A stretch of DNA of 64,000 bases from NCBI GenBank assembly GCA_036023115.1, contig JAYKKT010000088.1:1115001-1179000 (forward strand), read 5' to 3'. This document shows positions 10,889 to 21,158 of the stretch, one piece after another. This DNA is from Brasenia schreberi. Lineage: Eukaryota; Streptophyta; Magnoliopsida; Nymphaeales; Cabombaceae. Under the pieces are notes generated by a model. The model made no database searches. It saw nothing but the letters and a program-made list of their open reading frames with translations, and was not told the DNA's origin. The translations under genes and the position numbers were made by a program. Every line of letters begins with the position of its first letter. The stretch's first letter is position 1.

Positions 10889-12422
10889 CTTCTTAACCCA
10901 AACTTGCCATTGAGAAAACACCGTGAACTCATTTCAATAATGTTTTTCACATCCAAGCTGATGAACCCATTTAGAAACACGTCATACATGCATGAAGAGT
11001 TACATGCATGCACAAAGAATTTCTTTCACAGCGGCCTTCTTGGGTTGTTTGGTATCTTCTTTTCCTTGAGAAACTGTACCACTAGTGCAGTGGGCTTGAT
11101 ATATAGAACTGAAAATCCTATGCAATGAGAAAATACACCAGAAAAGACATCTCACAAACAGACAACTGGATAATAAGAGATTCCGTTTCCTTCATTTATC
11201 GTGGTCCAAATCATCTTCATTTATCTGGGATGTATGGAGCATAGATGTTTCTCCATTTATTGGTCTTTAAAAGTTCTTGAGTTTCTTTTCCTCAACAAGG
11301 CCAACAAGTTTGAAGTAGCCACTGTGCAGACCTCTCGAGGATCCAAGAGACCTCAAACTTTAATAACTTGTAAATGATGATTAGACCATGCTAAGTGGAG
11401 CAGCTTTGGGAATAATCCACAGGACCCAAATAGAAACTGAAGCTACTTCTTTAGTGAGGGAGACTGACAGTAGGAAACCCACAATTTCGTAGATTAGATT
11501 GCATTAGAAGGGAATCTGAAATTCTATGGAGAAACAATGGCCCCTGTGCTGGTTAATGTGAAATATCTCTGTTTAGCACCTTGTGAACGACCTTGTCAAG
11601 AATCTTCGTTCATTCCCAAATAGATATATAAGATAAGATCTCCTGTTGACACTAGAGCCAACTTTTTGGTTTATATCTCTCTCTAAGTGCCCACCCATAC
11701 TCATAGCGATCTTAATAGGAGGCATCATTGACTTAGGCGCTGGTTTCTCAAGGCAGAACTAGGGAATGCAGGGTTGAGATCGCAAGAGTTAAAAAATGAG
11801 TTTGTGTATCTATAAGAGCTTTCATTTCTTTCAGAAGACTGCTGGTCTTCTTGCAACCAACCAAGAATGTAACTAGAAGTACTTGACAGGTTTTAGGCAT
11901 GACTTTAAAGTGCTTATGTTTTGTTTCTCATGTTTCCCACATTAAATGCCTAAACCATCTCTTTCCCCTGTCTTAGTAGGTGGCCTGTCAAGATTGATAG
12001 GCCCACCTTCCACTACTACTCGAAGGTTAGAGGTGTAGTTTCAAATAGTCTCCCTAACAGGAAGCTTTGTATCTCTCCTCATCAATGACCAGGATCCCTG
12101 GCCGTTGATCCATGTCTATGATTCTGGCTTTTAGAGACCCAGCTATCTGTTGGCTGTGCACGGAAAAGGTTCTCTGCCTTGTACTACAAGTCAGCTTGGT
12201 TTAAACAGCCTCTTTCTGCTGTCATGCTAGTTACGTGAACCCACAGACATCCAGAAATAAAAACACTGAGCCAACAGTGTACTATTATGGTTGTAACTCG
12301 CTTTGCGAAGGGACAGTTTTGTAAATCTTTGTTAGATGAACTTGTAAACATGCAAAAATATATCGAGCGAAGGATTTTCCCTTCTGGTTTTTAACTTACA
12401 GTTTAAAGATGTCTCTCATTAG
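10889..12422. other. No recognisable gene; candidate intron or upstream DNA of the KH gene
   Basis: No exon of a KH protein or other coding match was found here. If the KH exons at 12423-12882 belong to a full gene, this stretch and the transposon block before it would be intron. Confidence 0.4.
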
Positions 12423-12882
12423 GGTCTATCGACACAAGTGATTGTATTGGAGCCATCCAACGTGTCACGTCAAACACAGAACGGCCCAGCTGCTAAGCCG
12501 GTGACACTTGGGATAGTTGATGAGCATATTGGCTTAGTGGTTGGCCGTGGTGGAAGGAATATAGCAGAAATCATGCAGGTTGGTCTTCATTAGCCGTGTC
12601 TTCTCTTTCAGTAAACCTTGTGTTCTCTGCTTATTGATGTCTATTTATATTTGACAGGCCAGTGGAGAGAGGATAAAGATTTCAGACCGAGGGGGTTTTA
12701 TATCTGGTACTTCTCACAGGTCCGTGACAATATTACTGTTGCTTCACATGGATATGAGTGAAGGGTTGCCTAACCGAATTTTTGGTTTCGACAGGAAAGT
12801 AACTATCTCTGGTACAAAGGAAGCCATACGAGTAGCACAAACACTGATCGAGCAGAGGATTTCGTCTTATTCTGAACGGTGA
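12423..12882 (+). CDS. KH-domain RNA-binding protein, last three exons (BTR1-like)
   Basis: Exons 12423-12578, 12658-12719 and 12795-12882 join in frame and end in TGA. They encode one complete KH domain: IVDEHIGLVVGRGGRNIAEI holds the helix-GRGG-helix RNA-binding loop, then ASGERIKISDRGGFISGTS, then RKVTISGTKEAIRVAQTLIE. The conserved VGRGGRNI and ISDRG wording is that of the C-terminal KH domain of plant BTR1/NOVA-like proteins, which bind single-stranded RNA. Introns have GT-AG ends. In the same frame a TAG lies directly before 12423, which supports the acceptor there. The two N-terminal KH domains expected in this family were not found upstream. Either a long transposon-filled first part of the gene extends beyond the window, or this is a 5'-truncated copy. 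Confidence 0.8.
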
Positions 12883-13064
12883 TTCAATGGCTAATGTGAT
12901 CACTCCCAGAATTCTGCAGTCACCATCATTTCTCTGTTGTCATGTATCTAATCTAATTCCTTGCTCATTTGCTCTTTTCCTTTTTCTTTTTCTGTGAGCA
13001 GGTGAGCTGTGGGAAATCTGCAGCATCTAATTAGGATGTTGCTAACATCATTTTAAGTGGTCGT

Positions 13065-13388
13065 CTAACAGAAAGTCATGGCAAGCCTTCTACCCATTAT
13101 CTCAGTGTCGTTAGCTTGTACCCTTAATGTAAGGCAGATTCAAGTAAATGATATCAGTTCTTGTTTTTTACAATGTACTGTCAACTGTAGTTTTTAGTTA
13201 GAGAACCATGACAAAATAAACATAATCTAACAGAAAGTCATGGCAAGCCCTCTACCCATTATCTCAGTGTCGTTAGCTTGTGCCCTTAATGTAAGGCAGA
13301 CTCAAGTAAATGATCTCTGTTCTTGTTTTTTACAATGTACTGTCAACTGTAGTTTTTAGTTAGAGAACCATGACAAAATAAACATAAT
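13065..13388 (+). repeat. 162-bp tandem duplication, two copies
   Basis: 13065-13226 and 13227-13388 are the same 162-bp unit with only a few substitutions (starts ctaacagaaagtcatggcaa, ends aataaacataat). It lies 180 bp after the KH stop codon, so probably in the 3' UTR. Each unit ends with an AAATAAA polyadenylation-like signal, which would give the gene two alternative poly(A) sites. Confidence 0.93.
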
Positions 13389-13520
13389 GATGTATTTTAG
13401 ACGAATCTGTCCATTTGCCTTCTGAATGGACGTCTTAAGTAACAATCCGTTGCGAAGCTGTTGGCTGAAACAACAGGAAAAGAAAGAAACAAAGGCAAGC
13501 CAGCAGAAAAGCAGGGCAAT

Positions 13521-13521
13521 T

Positions 13522-13557
<36 letters not shown>
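13521..13557 (+). repeat. (CT)n(CA)n microsatellite
   Basis: A run of CT dinucleotides followed directly by CA dinucleotides, about 245-280 bp upstream of the NHL start codon. Confidence 0.95.
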
Positions 13558-13801
13558 GAGTCACCGACCCTAGAACAAATGGAGGATAACTTGGGCTGCA
13601 ATCAATTCTAGAACAAAGAATAAAGGGAAGGGCAACATCTTCAAAAGCCAACTCTTGACATTTTTGTTTACGGTGCATACTATCCCGCTATTGTGGGCAA
13701 AGAATATGTTCACAAAAGCCAAAACAAGCGTACTGTCTCCAAGACCCTAGTGCATCTTACTACTGGGTAATAACCAACAGCACTTGACTACGCAACTCAA
13801 G

Positions 13802-14419
13802 ATGGCAGGTAAAGCAGTAGACAGCAAGCCCATGCCACCCGATGCAGCTCAACGACGTCACCGAGCTTTGAGGTGCATTATCTTTACGTTGTTAGTCTTC
13901 ATAGTAATAGTCGGCCTTGCAGTGTTGATAATATGGCTTGTTCTCCAACCCTCTAAGGTCTCGTATACACTGGAGAACGTTTCTGTATCAAATTTCAACC
14001 TGTCAAGCCAAAAGATAAATGCTACATTTGTGATAGACATAAAAGCCAGGAATCCCAACAGAAGGATTGCCATTGAATACCACTCGATAGATGTAATCGT
14101 GTGGTATGATGATCAGACTATTGCTTTCGGCAGCATTCCCGGGTTCGTCCAACCTCACCGGAACATTACAAAGCTGGATGCCATTGCCGTTGCAGAATCG
14201 ACGCCACTTAAGTCAAAGGCATGGAACAACATGAGAGAGCGGAGCAGCACCAAGCACGAACTCGATGATGTAGAAGTCAGGCTAATGTCTGATGTTCATT
14301 TCAAAATCAAGCTATGGAAATCGGAGAAATATAGACTGAATGTCTCGTGTTGGATAAGCAAACTGCCATTAAGCTCTTCAAGAGGCATTGACAGCACCAA
14401 TTGTGATGTTGACATTTAG
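13802..14419 (+). CDS. NDR1/HIN1-like (NHL) LEA-2 domain membrane protein
   Basis: Single-exon gene of 205 residues from ATG 13802 to TAG. A short basic cytosolic N-terminus (RRHRALR) is followed by one membrane helix at about residues 24-48. The LEA-2 fold then runs from about 55 to 175, with the family signature KARNPNRRIAIEY (81-93), a YDD turn (102-104) and FVQPHRNIT (115-123). The C-terminal NVSCW...CDVDI is also typical. Length and layout match the YLS9/NHL family, which sits in the plasma membrane and acts in defence and stress responses; the exact role of this member is unknown. The frame is intact. Upstream in-frame TTG at 13784 is not a start. No intron is expected for this family. 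Confidence 0.9.
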   Translation: MAGKAVDSKPMPPDAAQRRHRALRCIIFTLLVFIVIVGLAVLIIWLVLQPSKVSYTLENVSVSNFNLSSQKINATFVIDIKARNPNRRIAIEYHSIDVIVWYDDQTIAFGSIPGFVQPHRNITKLDAIAVAESTPLKSKAWNNMRERSSTKHELDDVEVRLMSDVHFKIKLWKSEKYRLNVSCWISKLPLSSSRGIDSTNCDVDI

Positions 14420-15062
14420 AGTTGCTGTCACGCCTCCGGGTCCAAGAGCCTTGCTATGCGGTCAATGGCTGCAGCAAATTGCATTTTTCTGACGGCAGCA
14501 TTGACCAGTTCGGCCAGCCGGTTGGATCGGGCCAAGATGATCATACTCTTAAGAAGTGTTTGATATGGATGCTCTTCGTTTGGTTTTTCCCTTCTCTCTT
14601 GCTTTGTGGGATAATGAAATCAGTGGTTTCTGTACGCATAAACTTAATTGTGTTCATTGTTTTCTATTGTCAATCGTTATTGTACTGTGCATTGATATTT
14701 GAATTTGATACATTTATATTTAATTTTGATACCCAAAATGTTTTTTCCTTGCAAAACCTCTCTGTCTCCATATATATATATATATATATATATGATCCAC
14801 GTATGACATGCAAGCTTCTTAGAAACATGAATATAATTTTTTTTTAAAATTAAGGGTTTTTAAAAAAGTATGAAAGATAATGTTATTACATTTATGCCCT
14901 CGAAAGGTACCAATCAAGCATAAGTGAGCAACATCAATAATTGACATGATCACTATATATATAATGTGTATATATATAGTCTGTTTTCGTGGAGAGGGAA
15001 AGACTTGGAAGGAAAGGTGGGGTTAGACAACCAAACCAGATTTATAAGATTTCCACTGAGCA
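14420..15062. other. 3' region of the NHL gene and AT-rich spacer
   Basis: Holds a (TA)n run at 14771-14794 and a smaller one near 14956-14980. No separate gene is supported. Confidence 0.6.
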
Positions 15063-15227
15063 TACAAAGAAGGAATCAACACCGATGGCTTTCCAACAGA
15101 CACTGCTATCCTCAATATATGGAAAGGAGAAAACCTGAAACTTCGGATATTTCAACTGGTTGAACATCAGCCGGTAACAAAAGACATTGTAGAGCTCACT
15201 GTCAGAATGGGTTTGTTTCATTTGTAG
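15063..15227 (+). CDS. Coding-like 54-codon segment, unidentified, possible last exon
   Basis: Frame 15063-15227 reads without stops from YKEGINTDGFPTDTAIL through LKLRIFQLVEHQPVTK to VRMGLFHL and a TAG. A possible splice acceptor (ccactgag) lies just before it. The composition looks like real protein rather than random translation, in contrast to the AT-rich DNA around it. I do not recognise the family, and no upstream exon was found. It could be the relic of a lost gene or a chance frame. Confidence 0.35.
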   Translation, partial: YKEGINTDGFPTDTAILNIWKGENLKLRIFQLVEHQPVTKDIVELTVRMGLFHL

Positions 15228-16787
15228 CATGTGAGTTAGCATATTCGATTATGCATATGCAATGACAGTAGAAAAGCAATAGTGGCTCTAGCATATGCCT
15301 TAGAATATCCCCTCAGAAACCATTTCTGCCACAGCGTAAAGCACCTCTCTCCGCCTTAGTCTTCCTTTCTTTCAGTTGGTGATCGCACTCTTTCCTCCCT
15401 CTATATAGTTAGCTCCTACAAGCACTAATTCCTACTGGGTTTCTTCCTCCTGAGCTCACCTAGGTGCTGCCGGTTCAACACCATGTGACCACATGGATCC
15501 TTGGCCACCTTGGACATGGGTGTGGCCAGACGGGTCATTGGTGGACTTGAGCAAATTCTATGAACTCTACACCACCACCTTCTAAATACATAAATGGATC
15601 GCTCGATGATCTGAGTCATAGAACGAGCAAGTCGGCTGGCTCATGACAAGGTTGGCAACTCCTTCCACAGGGCAACTTGGAATCTTTGGCATTCTTTGTT
15701 TTACATTGTGTTATAGAAGCAGAAACGCTTTCCCCTTCAGGTTCTTGTGTTATTAGCAGATCAGAGTATGGTGGAAATAGTCGTAAACAAGTAATGAAGC
15801 GTGCAACCATCATGCTTTCTCCATCAGGTTCTTTCTTGTTATTAACAGATAAGAGCATGGTGGAAAACTGTCGCGAACACGAGTGGATGAAGCCTTCAAC
15901 ATCTTAGTGCCTTTCATAAACCTTAGGTTACTAGTATGGATCCAAAAACATGCATCTTGTTCTTTGTTTCCCAACCAATGCCATCTAAGAATTCAGTAGA
16001 ATAGCTTTTAATATTTGCATGCGTGGTAATCATTGATATATAAGTTTCTTGTATCAGTAGGTAACTCTCTCTCTCTCCCACACACACACACACACAGGGA
16101 AAGCGAATGGCACTGCGTAAAAGCTTTTACACAGAAAGAAACAGGCAACGGAAGAACTAGTGCTAAGCAAAACATCCGAGTTATTTCACTTCACGGCAAT
16201 GAGAATTAGGAGGGAAACAACCATTATATCGAATACTAGTGAAGATAGCATTCAGAGATGGTTAACTTAATGCCAATGTAAAAGCTTTAACAAGCTTCGA
16301 ACACAAAAGAAACAATGAAACAAGCTCAAACATTGTACTGAACGATGTAAGGAGCCATGAAGATAAAACATTTGGGCCCTAAATATACTGGTTCTCTTTT
16401 CAGTGTAATCCACATATAGATAAAGGGGGAGAATCTGGTTATTCCACACACAAGCAGAGACAAACAAAGAGATCACATAACCTGACAATTTATATAATTT
16501 GCTTGCTGATTGATTAATAGCAATATGGTCCAACATCAACGCCTATATAACAGAGACAGAGCACACAACACAGATGGTGCACACTCGTACTGAAAATAGA
16601 AACAGCCACTCTTTAATTGTTTCTGACCCATGAAAGCAAGTGTCGTTTCATTGTCATCACAACGACAAGAACCCTCAACCAGGTCATTAAAAGCCCACTA
16701 CTACAAACGTTTCATCTCCATCTAGAAGGATAGAGAAGGAAAAGAGAAAGCAAATCGAGAGCAGATTGAAAAGACAATCCAGAACAA
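15228..16787. other. Intergenic spacer with an imperfect direct repeat
   Basis: No gene recognised. It contains the duplicated segment at 15728-15884 (listed separately) and a (CT)n-(CA)n run at 16067-16098. The stretch next to 16788 is the 3' flank of CKS1. Confidence 0.5.
15728..15884 (+). repeat. Imperfect direct repeat, unit about 65-70 bp
   Basis: 15728-15792 and 15818-15884 share ctttcyccwtcaggttctt, ttattarcagat, gagyatggtggaaa and a cgtaaacaagt/cgcgaacacgagt end. This is an old local duplication with a 25-bp spacer; function unknown. Confidence 0.7.
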
Positions 16788-17220
16788 TCACGGTTTGCTT
16801 GCTGGGAGAACTGCCTGTGGGTTCTCCTGTTGGTAGTTCAGAGGCCGCCTGAAGAGCATGATGTGTGGCTCAGGTCGATGGATTGCATAGTGCACCCACC
16901 CACGAGACTGCTGCACTCCAATTGCCCTCCACTCATTCTACGAAAGGCAAACATTTAAGAGAAAAGGATGAATTTCTGAGTTTCCCTTTACTTGATTATA
17001 CACTATACAGAATTGCAAGACTTACCTCTGAGAGAAGCCTATTCTTTGGAAGCAATTTCGCAACTTCTGGAGGTAGAACAACATGCCTACAAATGGCAAC
17101 CTGGGACTTCAGGGACCATTTTAAACACAAATTGAATCTGAAAGAAGAAAACTAAAAGAACCATAACCTGTACTCATAAGTATCATCAAAGTACTTCTCA
17201 GAATACTGAATCTGGCCCAT
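16788..17220 (-). CDS. CKS1: Cyclin-dependent kinases regulatory subunit CKS1
   Basis: Three coding exons on the minus strand, 17220-17168, 17086-17026 and 16937-16788, join in frame to 87 residues. The protein starts [18 protein letters not shown], has the anion-binding and kinase-contact segment, the [14 protein letters not shown] beta-hinge motif (residues 51-64) and LFRRPLNY (66-73). Cks proteins bind cyclin-dependent kinases and phospho-threonine sites and promote multisite phosphorylation in the cell cycle. Length and intron positions are as expected for plants (usually 85-90 residues). Start choice: first ATG, conserved MGQIQYS. A 5'-UTR intron is likely: an acceptor precedes 17238 and a donor-like CGAA|GTAAAT sits at 18509. 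The gene appears intact. Confidence 0.95.
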
Positions 17221-17238
17221 CCTGCCTTTGTTCTTCGC

Positions 17239-18508
17239 CTGCAAAGTATTGCTTGAGAAGATCACGACAAAGCATGGAAAAAAAAGAGGATTCAAGATGG
17301 CAAAGCCTCTCCAAGGCGTCTGGTCTGTAACTGTAGGAAGTAGGGAATCTTGTGTCTCCCAAGGAATTCAATATCACATCTTTTAGTTCAATTAATGACA
17401 AATCAACAACTAAAATATTCAAAACAGAAAATTGAATCATCGTCTTCACAAGCGACAAACCATGAAGGATTGTAAGAACCAATTCAAAGTAGGAAGAAGA
17501 AAAGATTGCAATTTCACAAAGAGCTAGAGACATAAATAAACACAAAAAAGACAAAGCATAAGTCACAAACAGCAAAACTCGAGCTGACATAGTTTTTACA
17601 CAGAAAACCAAATGACAGCTACAAAAGTTAGGAGCATGGAGAGCATCTTACACCAACAGAAACTCGAACCGAGCACATCTAAATTTCAAGAAACAGGGCC
17701 ATATAGCAACAAGATATGCCAAAGGCATCTGCGATGCTTCTATACAGGCATTCAAAATTTTGATCGGTGAGGCAACGACTTGGGTAACTTCTAGTACGTA
17801 GTGATCCCAGAATAAGTCACAGGTCGGTACTTCATTTTCCTGTCAAGATAATTTGAAGGAAAAAAAAAACTCACTATTCGAAATTTCGAAGAGCCACCGA
17901 GTTTTATAGTGGCATATAACAGTCATAATGGGCCATGGCCATTGCAAATGCATTTGCTTGATAGAACTTCATCACGTCCTCGTATCAGCGGAGGTTAATT
18001 GACACCTACCAGTATTATCAAGAAAAACAAAACTGTTTAAAGCGTTGGATTTATGAAAACCTAGCGAGGAACACCGAGAGATAGGAGGCTCTTGAACTCC
18101 CATAATCCGCATATCATCAGGCCGACGAACACCTATCCACAGCAAACCCACTCTTTGCATACCGAAATACAAAATCAAAACGACATCGATCCACCACTCC
18201 TCAACTCCCGAGCCTTCAGATCCATCGATAAAATCCAAAACAAACGAGTAGAGGCGTTACATGCCAAGCAAGACCAAGAATCCCATGATCCAATCTATTG
18301 ACGAAGCACGTAATTCCGATCATTTCAAGGGGGGACAGAGAGAGAGATTATCAAAGGCGCAACTATCGAAATCGATTACGTACAGAATTACTCAAGGAAA
18401 TCCCCAAGAAAAAGGCGTAAAGAAATCGAAAGGGAAACAGGGATCATAAACACAATAAATATACAAAGATCAAACAAAAAATCAACAACAACGAGATGGA
18501 AAATTTAC
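17239..18508 (-). other. Putative 5'-UTR intron of CKS1
   Basis: Between the likely donor at 18509/18508 and the acceptor at 17239/17238. No other gene was recognised inside. A leader exon of about 90 bp would lie at 18509-18600, ending upstream in the CT-rich DNA typical of plant transcription starts. Confidence 0.5.
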
Positions 18509-18600
18509 TTCGATGGAATCAGAAAATCGAAGTGCTGAAGAGGAGAGTGATGCCGAATCTAAAACCCTAAAACTGTGGGAGAGGGCACACAACAGTGAAT

Positions 18601-19455
18601 GCCGTTCGTGTTCCCCGTTTTGATCGTGGGGAGCTGGGTTTTGTGGGAACCAACTTACTAATCTGCCCTCGCTTATTACAGAATGACAAAAGGTTGAAGT
18701 ACACGAAGTTGGAGGTATAATCTTAAGGCGAGGCTGAATTCGTCACCAACTATTTCAAAATTTGAATAAAGCCCCGCTTCCAGGCTGCGAAATCGTTTCC
18801 ATTAGGAAAATTAGGATTTCAAGGGAAAGTTAATCCCAGAGTTCTCCTCTTCTTCCACATAAAAGCCCCTTTTTTACGCACTCAGAGCATTATCTCAACT
18901 GAGAAGCCTCCCTAACTCCCACAACGTTAGTGGTAAGTTCGAGAATTTTTTAGGTGAAGTGCACTTGTATTTTGGGTTAAGTACACTTAGTATTTCATTT
19001 TACAAAACATTTACTAAAAAAATTGAGATGTTATATCAGATGCATGCCTCACCTTATCCTAAAGTAAGTCCGTCATTGTAGGCATGTGTGTATATGTGGA
19101 GCTTCGGCATTTTGTTGTAAAAAAAAACATGTTTTAAGTGGAAACAAGAAACATTCTCCCAGGAGTCTCATGGAAAACGGGCAGATAAAGTGTGCTTGTG
19201 TGTTTGGAGGGCTCTCACCTTATAGAGGGCCCAATGCCTTGCGACAGTCGAGCACCTACACTACAAGCTGCATGGCTTTCCTCAAGGGAAAGGCCGCACA
19301 CTCACTAGGAAGTGCTTTCCTTGGAAAATCCCATCGTTACTCTTGTTGAGGATTGAAGATTTGCTCGGCCTTTCATCGTCGATTAGGACGAGACCAAGAG
19401 TATGGTGATGTAATTGTTATGGCAAGAGGGATCAACTCAAAAGAACCCTCCTTCG
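18601..19455. other. Intergenic spacer
   Basis: Likely promoter of CKS1 at its left end. No coding or repeat feature was recognised in the rest. Confidence 0.4.
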
Positions 19456-19643
19456 AGGGGTGTTTGATTCCAAGGCCAGCACTACATAACAGGACCAGTT
19501 TCAAAGGGTGGGCTGTAGGTGAGCCTCGTGCTCAGGTATGACCTCGTGTTCTTATTGTGTACCGAGGCTCGTGTTTGATTTGACATGAATTGGAACTGTA
19601 GTTCTAGTTCCATGGTCTCAAGCCTCACAATCAAACACCCTCT
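19456..19643. mobile_element. MITE-like element with ggggtgtttgatt termini
   Basis: The ends are inverted repeats: aggggtgtttgatt on the left and aatcaaacaccct on the right, 188 bp apart, with further pairing inside (ccaaggc / gcctca). This is the usual look of PIF/Harbinger-type (Tourist-like) miniature elements in plants. A related terminus occurs at 58422-58591. Confidence 0.65.
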
Positions 19644-19687
19644 AAAGGTTAGGGGGTTAGACCTTAAACACTAACGGAACCAACTTA

Positions 19688-19750
19688 AAAGAACCCTCAA
19701 CTTAAAGGTCTTGAGTTCAACGCATGAAGTGTGCATTTGTGGTACGGAGC
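19688..19750 (+). repeat. Short dispersed repeat (SINE-like), copy 2
   Basis: Contains caacttaaaagaaccctcaactt and ggtcttgagttcaa, the same order of blocks as at 10812-10888 and 57145-57212. Confidence 0.4.
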
Positions 19751-20270
19751 CTGCTTACGCCCAGGTTACCAATTAACAAAACTAGAAGAACCGGTTTCAT
19801 TTTAGCATAAGAACCCGATGTCATCATGTGTCACCGTCCTTCCACTGGACCAGGAGGTTTTGGTCCTTGAAAGCACCCGATGATGGCCTCGGTCTGACCC
19901 GAGCATAGCAGGTATTACCTGGTTTGACTGGGCCCCGGAAACCCATTACAATCATTCAGTTTCTGAAGTAAATGGTTAAGATGATCAAATTGAAAGCATT
20001 AAATGCAACCTCTAAAGGTATTTATTTTTTTAATTCAAATATTTTTTATCAAACAATAGAAATGATAGGTATTTTATGGTTTATATAGACAAAAATATAT
20101 ATACACATAATCCATGCACATACTTATCTATCATTAAATTTCTTAAATATCTCTACTATTTGATTGAATAAAATATTTAAATTTAAAAACATAAATATAA
20201 AAAATATAATATTTTTACTTTTTTAATTCAATTCTTCATCTCCAAAACTCTCTCCCCCTTTTCTCTCTCC
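19751..20270. other. No recognisable feature
   Basis: AT-rich spacer before the microsatellite; no coding frame or repeat match seen. Confidence 0.4.
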
Positions 20271-20305
20271 CTATATATATGTATATATATATATATATGT
20301 ATATG

Positions 20306-20356
<51 letters not shown>

Positions 20357-20363
20357 GTATATG

Positions 20364-20394
<31 letters not shown>

Positions 20395-20475
20395 GTATAT
20401 GTATGTATGTATGTATATGTATGTATGTATGTATGTATATGTATGTATGTATGTATATTTATATATGTATATGTA
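20271..20475 (+). repeat. Compound (TA)n / (TATG)n microsatellite
   Basis: About 205 bp of alternating TA, TATG and TATGTA units with no other sequence. Long translated frames across it are only repeats of Tyr/Ile/Val/Met and are not genes. Confidence 0.97.
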
Positions 20476-21158
20476 TCAATCCATTTCCGTACCCAACTTC
20501 GTGGAGTAGTGTGTAGGTATGGGTTTTCTTTTACTCCCACCTGTGATGAGAAGGTAGGGCAGCAGGTAGAAAATTGAGATTCAGGTATAGGCCTAGGAAA
20601 GCCCAACCCAGCAGAATTGAGGTTTGGGTAAAGGGGCCAGGTAGAGGAATACCCATCCCCAAACCGCCCAATTCTGGGAGACGTGAGGCTGCGTTGTATG
20701 CTTCCCTGAAAAGTATTATCTAGAATCCCAATCAGAAAAAGAAATGTTTAATTTAATTTAATTTCATTAAGAAAAAAAACATGGTTTGTCTTAAGCATCT
20801 CCTCTTCCAGGTCGCAACCCGCTCTGGAACAAATGGTCTCTGTGCCCTCAATAACAAACCTCAGCAGTAAACAAGTAATGCACAAAAAAATTCTCTTCAA
20901 CCATATGTCCAAACTGTTGGTAGAACAGCATAATTAATTTATACAGTGGCAAGTAACCATCTATCAAATTCCCGCGAGCCCAATTCTATTAATTGGATCA
21001 TAGATACCATTTTCTATACACTAGCAAAAACCAGAAGTCAACAACCGGAGACAGCTTTCCTGTACAACTGCAAAAAATATGGATTCCCGCATATGAAGCC
21101 TCCAAGCGCCTCATCTCTGGTGCAAAGAGAAGCATTCTATATGGGCAATGGCTTCGTG
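20476..21158. other. 3' flank of the PHD-GNAT gene
   Basis: Spacer between the microsatellite and the stop codon at 21159-21161. The part next to the stop is the probable 3' UTR. Nothing else recognised. Confidence 0.5.

Noticed and set aside
13784..13801. NHL start six codons upstream
   Set aside because: The codon there is TTG; the first ATG is at 13802.
16865..17155. 96-codon plus-strand frame
   Set aside because: Antisense to CKS1 exons 2 and 3, and not conserved.
20271..20606. Open frames of up to 111 codons on both strands
   Set aside because: They are translations of TA/TATG microsatellite (Tyr, Ile, Thr, His only). The same holds for 31750-32063 and 61079-61706.
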